From Holophaga sp. (GTDB lineage Bacteria; Acidobacteriota; Holophagae; Holophagales; Holophagaceae), in NCBI GenBank assembly GCA_031292735.1, contig JARLGP010000233.1:1-12154 (forward strand): a stretch of 12,154 nucleotides of DNA, written 5' to 3'. Numbering within the stretch: the first letter of the stretch is position 1; each line of letters begins with the position of its first letter. A model generated the notes under the pieces. It was given only the letters and a program-made list of their open reading frames with translations, ran no database searches and had not been told where the DNA came from. Both the position numbers and the translations under genes were made by a program. This document shows, piece after piece, positions 1-5,844 of this stretch.

Positions 1-4
1 AGCG

Positions 5-64
5 TGGGTCGGCGCCTGGCCGGGGGACTCGAAATGGGTCGGCGCGAACCCGGGGGACCGGAAC
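5..64. repeat. Two tandem 30-bp imperfect direct repeats at the window edge
   Basis: Two adjacent 30-bp units (5-34 and 35-64) both begin TGGGTCGGCGC and share the internal block CCGGGGGAC; 23 of 30 positions agree by eye. The array may continue to the left of the window. It lies beyond the hairpin that closes the HAD-phosphatase operon, so it is probably intergenic. A plus-strand frame reads it as a WVGAxPGD-type decapeptide repeat, but that frame runs on into the antisense of the HAD gene without a stop, so I do not call it coding. The rest of 1-125 shows nothing recognisable. Confidence 0.45.
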
Positions 65-125
65 GAACGATTCCGGAGCCACCGGCAGGGAATGATTGGA
101 CCGGACCAAATGTACAAACTGCAGA

Positions 126-160
126 GACTCCATGCCCTGGCAAAGCCAGGACATGGAGTC
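126..160 (-). terminator. Terminator-like hairpin at the end of the HAD-phosphatase operon
   Basis: Arms 126-141 and 145-160 form a 16-bp stem with an AAA/TTT triloop. The only non-Watson-Crick position is a C/A mismatch on the plus strand that becomes a G-U wobble in the minus-strand RNA, which fits a minus-strand transcript. The stem starts on the TAG stop codon of the HAD gene (160-162). The downstream minus-strand sequence has only a broken T-rich stretch (TTTGTACATTT), so termination strength is uncertain. Its core resembles the hairpin at 5746-5778. Confidence 0.65.
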
Positions 161-927
161 TACAGGGCGCCCAGGTCGTCCAGCACCAGGGCCGGCTGGC
201 GTTCCAGCCCGGGCAGATCGGCCCGGCTGGCCTCGCCGCTCAGCACCAGGATGAAATCGATGCCGGCGTTCTCGGCCAGCACCTTGTCGGTGCTCAGGCG
301 GTCGCCCACCATCACCAGTTCGTCCTGCCGGAAGCGCCGGAGCAGGGCCCCGAGGATGGCCGGGTCGGGCTTGCCGAACACCCGCTCCGGCAGCCTTCCG
401 GTGGCGGCCTGGTAGAGCCGGGCGAAGCTGCCGGCATCCGGCAGCGGGCCCCGGGCCGACGGGCACACCAGGTCGGGATGGGTGGCCAGGAACTGCACCT
501 CCGGGCGCTGCAGCAGCAGGCACGAGGCCGCCAGCTTGGCGTAGGTCAGTTCGGTGTCGTAGGCCAGCACCACCGCCTGGCAGCGGGCGCCGGCGGTGAA
601 CACCAGGCCCGGCATCCGCTCCCGCAGGAAGCCGCGGAAGCTGCGGTTGCCCACCGGGTAGATCCGGCGGATCCGCTGGGCCTGGAGGTAGTCCAGGAGC
701 GGCAGCAGCGGCGAAAGGATCCGCTCCACCCCCACCTCGAGCCCCATCCTGGCCAGCTTCCCCTGGTATTCGGCCAGGCTTTTGGACGTGTTGTTGGTGA
801 GAAAGAAGATCTCCTTGCTCGCCAGGTTCCGCTTGATGAAGTCGATCGTACCCTGGATGGGACGGTCACCGAGGTAGACCGTCCCATCCAGGTCGAACAC
901 GAAACAGCGTTTCCTACTGGTATCCAT
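160..927 (-). CDS. HAD-superfamily subfamily IIA phosphatase (NagD / glycerol-3-phosphate phosphatase-like)
   Basis: A 255-residue cytosolic phosphatase of the NagD-like HAD-IIA group. All four HAD motifs are visible: DLDGT near residues 12-16 (nucleophile D12, acid/base D14), TNNTSKS (motif II threonine), the motif III lysine in GKPDP, and GDRLSTD (motif IV acidic residues) followed by AGIDFILVLSGE. A C2-type cap lies between motifs II and III. I chose the ATG at 925-927; the longer reading starts at a TTG one codon earlier. The Shine-Dalgarno sequence is weak and the gene begins 12 nt after the transporter stop, so translational coupling is likely. HAD-IIA enzymes include 4-nitrophenylphosphatases, NagD and glycerol-3-phosphate phosphatases such as mycobacterial Rv1692. 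As last gene of a glycerol-phosphate operon, the last activity is my favoured inference; the sequence alone does not fix the substrate. Confidence 0.9.
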   Translation of the reverse strand: MDTSRKRCFVFDLDGTVYLGDRPIQGTIDFIKRNLASKEIFFLTNNTSKSLAEYQGKLARMGLEVGVERILSPLLPLLDYLQAQRIRRIYPVGNRSFRGFLRERMPGLVFTAGARCQAVVLAYDTELTYAKLAASCLLLQRPEVQFLATHPDLVCPSARGPLPDAGSFARLYQAATGRLPERVFGKPDPAILGALLRRFRQDELVMVGDRLSTDKVLAENAGIDFILVLSGEASRADLPGLERQPALVLDDLGAL

Positions 928-939
928 CAATATCCATCA

Positions 940-2247
940 CTAATTGTTGCGGCCCAGATCGGTGCGCTTCTGGATGGTCCAGGCCGACCAGGCCCCCACC
1001 AGCGCCACGAACATCACGAAGTAGCAGATGTAGTATGGTGCGCCGTGGTCCAGCTTGAGCAGGTAAGTGCACAGGGCGGGCACGATTCCCGCCACCAGGA
1101 AGCTCGGGAACTGGTACACCACCGAGATGCCGGTGTAGCGCACTTCCGCCGGGAACAGGCCGGAAAGCATGGCCGCCTGGGGTCCGAAGATGGCGGAGTA
1201 GAAGATGCCCAGCGGAATGATGGTGGCCGTCCAGATGATCCAGGTGGCGCCGCCGCTCACATAGATGAAGTGCAGGGCCGGCACGGTGGCCAGGCCGCAC
1301 AGGATGCTGGCCAGGGCGAACACCCTGCCGCGTCCCATGAAGTCGCAGAGCCGGCCGGCGTAGAGCATGAACGGGCACATCACCAGGGCCGCGGCCAGCA
1401 CCGGGTACAGCGAGGCTTCCCGGGACAGGTGGAAGGTGGTGCTCAGGAACGTGATGAGGAACACCGCGAACACGTTGAAGTAGGTGCCGTCGATCCAGCG
1501 GGCGCCGATGCCCAGCAGGATGCTGCGGGGGTACTTCTTCAGGACGGTGACGATGGGCATGCGGGTGGTCTTGGCCGCCTGGGCCTCCTTGGCCTTGAGG
1601 AAATCCGGGGTTTCCAGGATGGTCAGCCGGATGTAAAGGGCGATGGCCACCAGCACGATGCTGCCCAGGAAGGCGATGCGCCAGCCCCAGGCCAGGAACT
1701 GCGCGTCGCTCAGCGTATGGGACAGGAGCGCCACCACGCCGGTGGCCATGCACAGTCCGGTGGCCAGGCCCATCTGCGGGAAGGAAGCGTAGAAGGCGCG
1801 CTCCTTCTCGTCCGCGTGCTCATAGGCGAGCAGCACCGAGCCACCCCACTCCCCGCCCAGGCCGAAGCCCTGGAGCAGGCGCATGATCTGGAGGAACAAC
1901 GGGGCCAGGAGCCCGATCTTGGCGTAGGTGGGAATGAGGCCGATCCCGACCGTGGCCACGCCCATGATGAGCAGGGTGATGACCAGCATGCTCCTGCGCC
2001 CGATCTTGTCGCCGAAATGACCGAAGATGAAGGCGCCGAAAGGCCGGGCCAGGTAGCCGATGCCGAAGGTCAGGTAGGCGAAGATGGTCCGGGTGTAGAC
2101 ATCAAGCCCAGGCGGGAAGAACTGCTTGTTGAAAACGATGGCGGCGACCACTCCGTACAGGAAGAAGTCATACCATTCGATGGTTGCGCCAAGAAGACTG
2201 GCGAGCGCCACCTTCCTGATCGACGTTTTCTTTACTGCAACATTCAT
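940..2247 (-). CDS. MFS transporter, metabolite:H+ symporter (MHS) family
   Basis: A 435-residue inner-membrane secondary transporter with about twelve hydrophobic segments. The N-terminal LLGATIEWYDFFLYG is the hallmark first helix of the MHS group (ProP, KgtP, ShiA relatives). The loop 2-3 motif GHFGDKIGRRS and the helix-5 region RLLQGFGLGGEWGG are intact, and EVRYTGISVVYQ lies in the C-terminal half. The frame is open 60 codons further upstream, but that part is not protein-like and overlaps the preceding gene. The ATG at 2245-2247 has a good GGAGGG ribosome site six bases away. It lies 37 nt after the phosphodiesterase gene and 12 nt before the HAD gene. Known glycerol-3-phosphate uptake proteins (GlpT) are OPA-family, not MHS. 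The operon context suggests uptake of a glycerophosphodiester, glycerol phosphate or a related compound, which is inference. Proline/betaine, dicarboxylate or shikimate-type substrates cannot be excluded. Confidence 0.92.
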   Translation of the reverse strand: MNVAVKKTSIRKVALASLLGATIEWYDFFLYGVVAAIVFNKQFFPPGLDVYTRTIFAYLTFGIGYLARPFGAFIFGHFGDKIGRRSMLVITLLIMGVATVGIGLIPTYAKIGLLAPLFLQIMRLLQGFGLGGEWGGSVLLAYEHADEKERAFYASFPQMGLATGLCMATGVVALLSHTLSDAQFLAWGWRIAFLGSIVLVAIALYIRLTILETPDFLKAKEAQAAKTTRMPIVTVLKKYPRSILLGIGARWIDGTYFNVFAVFLITFLSTTFHLSREASLYPVLAAALVMCPFMLYAGRLCDFMGRGRVFALASILCGLATVPALHFIYVSGGATWIIWTATIIPLGIFYSAIFGPQAAMLSGLFPAEVRYTGISVVYQFPSFLVAGIVPALCTYLLKLDHGAPYYICYFVMFVALVGAWSAWTIQKRTDLGRNN

Positions 2248-2284
2248 GTTCCCTCCATATGAGAATTTGAGCTGCTGGTTCCGA

Positions 2285-3103
2285 TTAAGTCGGGTTGACT
2301 GAATCGTAAAAGCGGTGCGGTCCGGAAAATGTGGCATGGGTGAAAATCTGGCAGGTATGGGTGTTGCACACCCCTTCATGGAAGTGGTGCAGCAGGTAGC
2401 CCGGTGTTTCCATTCGGAATTCATCACCGCCCTCGGGGGTCAGATCGATCTCGATCTGCATGGCCACGGCCGGCGCGGTGACCGCAATGCAGCCGGCCCA
2501 CTGGGTGGTGATGGAGCGGTGCATGTGCCCGCAGCACAGGCGCACGTTGGGGTAGGGCTTCAGGATGGCGGCCAGCCGCTCCTTGTTCTCGTAGGGCTCG
2601 TCCATCGCCCCGAACCCGCAGAGGAAGGGAGGGTGGTGGGTGAACAGGAGGGTGGGCGCGTCCGGCGCCTTGGCCAGTTCCCGCTCCAGCCAAAGGGCCA
2701 CGGGCTCGTCCAGGTGGCCGGAATGGGAGCCCGGATGGGTCCCGTCCATGAACACCATGCGCATGGCAAGGCCTTCCACCGTGTAGCACAGGTACGGCGC
2801 CACGGCGGGGTCGGCCGGGCAGTACTCGGGCAGGACGGAAAGGATCCGGTCGCGCTTGTCGTGGTTGCCGGGCAGCAGGTAGACCGGGGCGGTCAAACGG
2901 CCCAGGAACTGCTTCAGGTGCTGGTAGGCGCCCAGGTCGCCGCCGTCGGCCAAGTCGCCGGTGACCACGTAGGCATCGGGCCGCCAGGGCAGGTTGGCCA
3001 GGTGGGTGAAGCAGTCTTCCGCCATTTTCGGCGTGTCGGCCACCCGGAACGACAGCTTGCCGTCCCCTCGCAAATGGAAGTCACTGAGTTGGATGATTTT
3101 CAT
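2285..3103 (-). CDS. GpdQ-like glycerophosphodiester phosphodiesterase (class III metallophosphoesterase)
   Basis: A 272-residue dinuclear metallophosphoesterase, essentially the length of Enterobacter GpdQ (274). The ordered motifs are SDFH (D8, H10), TGDLADGG (D50), GNHDKRD (N80, H81), FTHHPPF (H156) and CGHMH (H193, H195). The first five ligand positions coincide with those known for GpdQ, and the last pair is shifted by two. GpdQ enzymes hydrolyse glycerophosphodiesters to glycerol-3-phosphate plus an alcohol and are promiscuous towards other phosphodiesters. CpdA-type cAMP phosphodiesterases share the fold, but the RGDGKLSF segment after the first motif and the operon partner glpD favour GpdQ. 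I chose the ATG at 3101-3103 with a strong GGGAGG site; a TTG six codons upstream overlaps that site. The gene is 32 nt downstream of glpD. No signal peptide is visible, so the enzyme should be cytosolic and need an importer. Confidence 0.9.
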   Translation of the reverse strand: MKIIQLSDFHLRGDGKLSFRVADTPKMAEDCFTHLANLPWRPDAYVVTGDLADGGDLGAYQHLKQFLGRLTAPVYLLPGNHDKRDRILSVLPEYCPADPAVAPYLCYTVEGLAMRMVFMDGTHPGSHSGHLDEPVALWLERELAKAPDAPTLLFTHHPPFLCGFGAMDEPYENKERLAAILKPYPNVRLCCGHMHRSITTQWAGCIAVTAPAVAMQIEIDLTPEGGDEFRMETPGYLLHHFHEGVCNTHTCQIFTHATFSGPHRFYDSVNPT

Positions 3104-3135
3104 CGTTTTCCTCCCGTTCAAGGCTTGGTCGCGGT

Positions 3136-4746
3136 TCAGATCCCTGTGGTCAGCCGCTGCATGCTCATGGCAATCTCTTCATGGCAACGCGCCTCATCCC
3201 AACCCAGCTCGGCCGCCATCCGTTCCACCACCCGCGGCAGGGCCGCCTGGGCTGCGGCGTTGTCCAGCAGGGCCAGCGGCAGGCGCCGGGTGAGCACGTC
3301 CGAGGCGCGCTCGGCGAACTCGTTGCGGGCGGCGTAGACCACTTCCGCTTCGATGAACGGATGGGCCGGATGCAGGCGGGCGCCCAGGCCGTTCTGGGCC
3401 AGCTCCACCACCCGGGGCGCCTGGTCGCCGAAGGCGTGATGCAGGTGCCGGGCGATGTCCGGAGCCAGGCCCGCGCCGGCCACCATCGTCTGCTCAGCCG
3501 CCGGGTCGAACTGCTCGGCGCCCACCAGGGGCATGTCCCGGGTCTGGCAGGCCCCGGCCTGGCACCCGAACAGGGCGACGGCATGGTCCACGGCCTCTTC
3601 CGACATCTTGCGGTAGGATGTCCACTTGCCGCCGGCCACCGACAGCAGCCCGGAGGCGCTGGACTGGATCATGTGCTCCCGCACCAGCTGCGCGGTGTTG
3701 GAGGTTTCCGGGGCCTTGATCAGCGGCCGCAGCCCCGACCAGACCGCGGTGACATCGCTGCGCTTGACGTCCACATTGAAATACTTGTTGATGTAGTGCA
3801 GCAGGTACTCCACGTCCTCCTCTTCGGCCCGGGGATGGTCGACGATGGCCGCGGGGGTGTCGGTGGTGCCGATCAGGGCGTGCCCCTGCCAGGGCAGGAT
3901 GAACAGCAGCCGGCCGTCGTCGGTCTTGGGGATCATCAGGCCGGTGGTGGGGGGCACGAAGCGCTCGGGCAGGATGATGTGCACTCCCGATGATGAATTC
4001 AAGATGGGTGCCGCGGCCGGCTCGTCCATCTGGCGCAGGCTGTCCACGAAGGGGCCGGTGGCGTTGATGACGCCGGCGGCCCTGACGGTGAACGTCTCGC
4101 CGGTGAGCGCGTCGCGCACCCGCGCCCCGCAAACCTTGCCGCCCTCCTTTTCCAGGCCGGTGACGGCCAGGTGGTTGACCACCACGGCGCCGTGCTTCTG
4201 GGCGGTGAGCGCCAGGGTCACGGCCATGCGCGCGTCGTTGAACTGGGCGTCATAGTAGACCACCCCGGCCTTCAGCCCCTCCCGCTTGAGCATCGGGAAG
4301 CGCCGGAGCGCCTCGGCCCGGCCGACGACGTAGCTGTGGCCGATCCCCCTCTTGCCCGCCAGCAGGTCGTAGAGCAGCAGGCCGGCGTAGAAGTAGGGGA
4401 CCTCCAGCCACGAATAGAGCGGCGTGACCAGCTCCAGCCGGTTGGCCAGGTGGGGCGCGTTGTGCAGCAGGATCGCCCGTTCGAACAGCCCTTCCTTGAC
4501 CAGGTGGTACTGGGCCCGGTTCAGTTTCTTGACCGCCATCTCCAGGTAGCGCACCCCGCCGTGCACCAGCTTGGTGCTCCGGCTGCTGGTCCCTTCGGCC
4601 AGGTCGAACTTCTCGATCAGGGCGACCTTCAGGCCGCGGCTGGCGGCATCCGCGGCGATGCCGCAGCCGGTCGCCCCGCCGCCGATCACCAGCAGGTCAA
4701 AGGGGGTGGTTTGCTTCAATGAATCCATGCGCTGAATTCGGTTCAT
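3136..4746 (-). CDS. glpD: Aerobic-type (FAD-dependent) glycerol-3-phosphate dehydrogenase
   Basis: A 536-residue membrane-associated flavoenzyme oxidising sn-glycerol-3-phosphate to dihydroxyacetone phosphate and passing electrons to quinone. The N-terminal Rossmann motif IGGGATGCGIA (residues 21-31), the acidic EKFD after the second strand, and the GlpD signature around TSSRSTKLVHGGVRYLE (53-69) are intact. Further on, GTTDTP and SVAGGKWTSYRKM (K374) mark the end of the DAO fold, followed by the C-terminal helical DAO_C region. The length lies between the E. coli (about 501) and B. subtilis (about 555) enzymes. The ATG at 4744-4746 has an AGGAG site about nine bases away. It is first in a four-gene operon. 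Its leader holds an intrinsic terminator, and the GlpP antiterminator gene is divergently encoded, so control by glycerol-3-phosphate-dependent antitermination is expected. Confidence 0.97.
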   Translation of the reverse strand: MNRIQRMDSLKQTTPFDLLVIGGGATGCGIAADAASRGLKVALIEKFDLAEGTSSRSTKLVHGGVRYLEMAVKKLNRAQYHLVKEGLFERAILLHNAPHLANRLELVTPLYSWLEVPYFYAGLLLYDLLAGKRGIGHSYVVGRAEALRRFPMLKREGLKAGVVYYDAQFNDARMAVTLALTAQKHGAVVVNHLAVTGLEKEGGKVCGARVRDALTGETFTVRAAGVINATGPFVDSLRQMDEPAAAPILNSSSGVHIILPERFVPPTTGLMIPKTDDGRLLFILPWQGHALIGTTDTPAAIVDHPRAEEEDVEYLLHYINKYFNVDVKRSDVTAVWSGLRPLIKAPETSNTAQLVREHMIQSSASGLLSVAGGKWTSYRKMSEEAVDHAVALFGCQAGACQTRDMPLVGAEQFDPAAEQTMVAGAGLAPDIARHLHHAFGDQAPRVVELAQNGLGARLHPAHPFIEAEVVYAARNEFAERASDVLTRRLPLALLDNAAAQAALPRVVERMAAELGWDEARCHEEIAMSMQRLTTGI

Positions 4747-4758
4747 GTGACAAAACTC

Positions 4759-4872
4759 CTATCCATCAGGTTGCGAGGTGGGCAGGGTTGGCTGCTCACC
4801 TCTGGGTCGGATGCTCATGGAAACCAGCCCGGCGTTGTCGTCCAGAAACCGCCGGGCCATTCCATGATCCAT
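4759..4872 (-). CDS. Possible 37-residue leader ORF between the attenuator and glpD
   Basis: An ATG at 4870-4872, 14 nt past the terminator T-run, opens a 37-codon frame whose TAG stop (4759-4761) overlaps the glpD ribosome-binding site. The central part (ARRFLDDNAGLVSMSI) looks protein-like, and the stop position would suit translational coupling. There is no clear Shine-Dalgarno sequence before this ATG, and open frames are common in GC-rich DNA. The frame is also open further upstream through the terminator. I recognise no family. A chance ORF is at least as likely as a leader peptide. Confidence 0.2.
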   Translation of the reverse strand: MDHGMARRFLDDNAGLVSMSIRPRGEQPTLPTSQPDG

Positions 4873-4886
4873 GTCAATTCGGTACG

Positions 4887-4927
4887 AAAAAAGACGGGAG
4901 AGCCAATGGTGCTTGGCTCTCCCGTCT
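4887..4927 (-). terminator. Intrinsic terminator/attenuator in the glpD leader, likely GlpP target
   Basis: On the minus strand a perfect 15-bp stem (arms 4913-4927 and 4892-4906, core GACGGGAGAGCCAA) with a 6-nt loop is followed at once by six T (complement of 4887-4892). This is a textbook Rho-independent terminator, but it lies about 140 nt upstream of the glpD start rather than after a gene. The only other neighbouring gene, glpP, runs away from it. In Bacillus subtilis GlpP with glycerol-3-phosphate prevents termination at an inverted repeat in the glpD leader. The same arrangement is seen here, so I infer an antitermination switch. Confidence 0.88.
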
Positions 4928-4960
4928 CGTGCCGTGGTTGTGGATATCCGATTACCCAGA

Positions 4961-4989
4961 ATTCTGCCGGATCGGATCCAGGAATTCAA
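4961..4989 (-). promoter_or_regulatory. Candidate sigma70-type promoter of the glpD operon
   Basis: Reading the minus strand, TTGAAT (4984-4989) and CAGAAT (4961-4966) are separated by exactly 17 bp. Each hexamer matches the consensus at four of six positions. Transcription would begin near 4954, about 25 nt before the attenuator stem, leaving a short 5' RNA for regulator binding. Two GAATTC sites and a GGATCC-rich stretch overlap the spacer; no clear operator was recognised. Confidence 0.4.
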
Positions 4990-5085
4990 GCGTTTTTGCA
5001 TTCCCCGGATCCCGGGTGCCAAAGAAACCGCGTTGGGGCGAGGGTGTAAGATATTTATTCAGCGCCAGCCTGGGGAGAAATCATC

Positions 5086-5712
5086 ATGGAACATAGCGAA
5101 CCTGAATCATTGGGGCAGCGGCTCGCGCGGAACCGGGTGATTCCCGCCGTGAAGGTGGACGCAGGACTGAAAAAAGCGCTGCAATCTCATCACGACATCC
5201 TTTTTCTCCTGTACGGCGACATCGTCTCCCTGGACGCCAACGTGAACGCCGTGCTCAAGAGCGGCAAGAAACCCTTCGTCCACCTTGACATGATCAACGG
5301 CCTGGCCAACAACACCGTGGTGCTGGAATATTTCTACCGGCACTTCAAGCGGGAGTGCGGGGTGATCACCACCAAGAGCAACATGGTGAGGAAGGCGCTG
5401 GAGCTGGGCATCTCGGTGGTCCAGCGCTACTTCATGCTGGACAGCCTTTCGGTGGCCAGCGCCATCGAGGGCATCGTCAAGACCCGTCCGGACGCCATCG
5501 AGATCATGCCGGGCATCCTGCCCCGGGTGATCGCCCACATCAGCCGGCAGACCAAGGTCCCGGTCATCGCCGGCGGCCTCATCCAGACCGCGGCGGACAT
5601 CGAGAAGATCCTGGCCAGCGGCGCCATCGCCACGTCGGTCAGCCGGTGCGAGCTCTGGCCGCTGAGCCTGGGCGGCATGCCGACTCCTCCCAAGGCCCTG
5701 AAGGCCGAATGA
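5086..5712 (+). CDS. glpP: GlpP glycerol-3-phosphate-responsive antiterminator
   Basis: A 208-residue cytosolic RNA-binding regulator of the GlpP family, which folds as a TIM-barrel-like protein. Family blocks are visible in order: FVHLDMINGL (64-73), ITTKSN (94-99), VQRYFMLDS (112-120), the hallmark EIMPGILP (139-146, V/I-LPGI-P in Bacillus) and IAGGLIQT (161-168) near the phosphate-binding end of the barrel. It is somewhat longer than B. subtilis GlpP (192), with about 15 extra N-terminal residues and a short proline-rich tail. The ATG at 5086 has a GGGGAG site nine bases away. In Firmicutes GlpP binds leader mRNA in the presence of glycerol-3-phosphate and suppresses termination before glpFK and glpD. 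Here it is divergent from glpD, whose leader holds a strong terminator, so the target is visible in the same window. An AT-rich stretch at 5047-5059 may hold its promoter, but no good -35 was found. Confidence 0.93.
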   Translation: MEHSEPESLGQRLARNRVIPAVKVDAGLKKALQSHHDILFLLYGDIVSLDANVNAVLKSGKKPFVHLDMINGLANNTVVLEYFYRHFKRECGVITTKSNMVRKALELGISVVQRYFMLDSLSVASAIEGIVKTRPDAIEIMPGILPRVIAHISRQTKVPVIAGGLIQTAADIEKILASGAIATSVSRCELWPLSLGGMPTPPKALKAE

Positions 5713-5745
5713 GGAGACCGCCGCCCAGGCTTCAGCCTGAGTTGG

Positions 5746-5778
5746 ACGCCATGTCTGGGCTCCGCCCGGGCATGGCGT
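5746..5778 (+). terminator. Hairpin after glpP, related to the hairpin at 126-160
   Basis: Arms 5746-5760 and 5764-5778 form a 15-bp stem with a 3-nt loop. The two imperfect positions are G-U wobbles in plus-strand RNA, which fits the glpP transcript. The 27-nt core (5749-5775) aligns without gaps to the minus-strand core of the hairpin at 126-160, with about 22 of 27 bases identical. No T-run follows, so it may act as an mRNA 3' end or repeat element rather than a classical terminator. Confidence 0.55.
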
Positions 5779-5783
5779 GGGGG

Positions 5784-5830
5784 TGTGGGGGGACGTAGAG
5801 CGAGCAACGCGAGCGGGCGGTCCCCCCACA
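5784..5830. terminator. Large hairpin between convergent glpP and rubrerythrin genes
   Basis: Perfect 11-bp arms TGTGGGGGGAC (5784-5794) and GTCCCCCCACA (5820-5830) flank a 25-nt spacer that contains GCGAGC twice. It lies 14 nt from the rubrerythrin stop and directly after the previous hairpin. It could serve both convergent genes as a termination or RNA-stabilising structure. Neither strand shows a strong T-run, so a REP-like repeat is an alternative. Confidence 0.5.
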
Positions 5831-5844
5831 GTCAAATTAGAGAG

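Noticed and set aside
4..2262. 752-codon plus-strand open frame
   Set aside because: It is antisense to the HAD and MFS genes; the translation is rich in Gly/Gln/His/Arg with no domain pattern. It is a shadow caused by high GC.
2248..2427. 60-codon N-terminal extension of the MFS gene
   Set aside because: The extension overlaps the phosphodiesterase gene and is not hydrophobic or conserved-looking; a strong GGAGGG site marks the ATG at 2245-2247.
5033..5059. Promoter for glpP (TTGGGG with an AT-rich stretch)
   Set aside because: The spacing to any TATAAT-like hexamer is poor; not strong enough to list as a feature.
4747..5085. A known metabolite riboswitch in the glpD leader
   Set aside because: Apart from the terminator stem I see no conserved riboswitch core, and GlpP antitermination explains the terminator.
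5107..5835. 242-codon minus-strand frame opposite glpP
   Set aside because: Antisense shadow; the plus strand encodes all GlpP family blocks with a good ribosome site.
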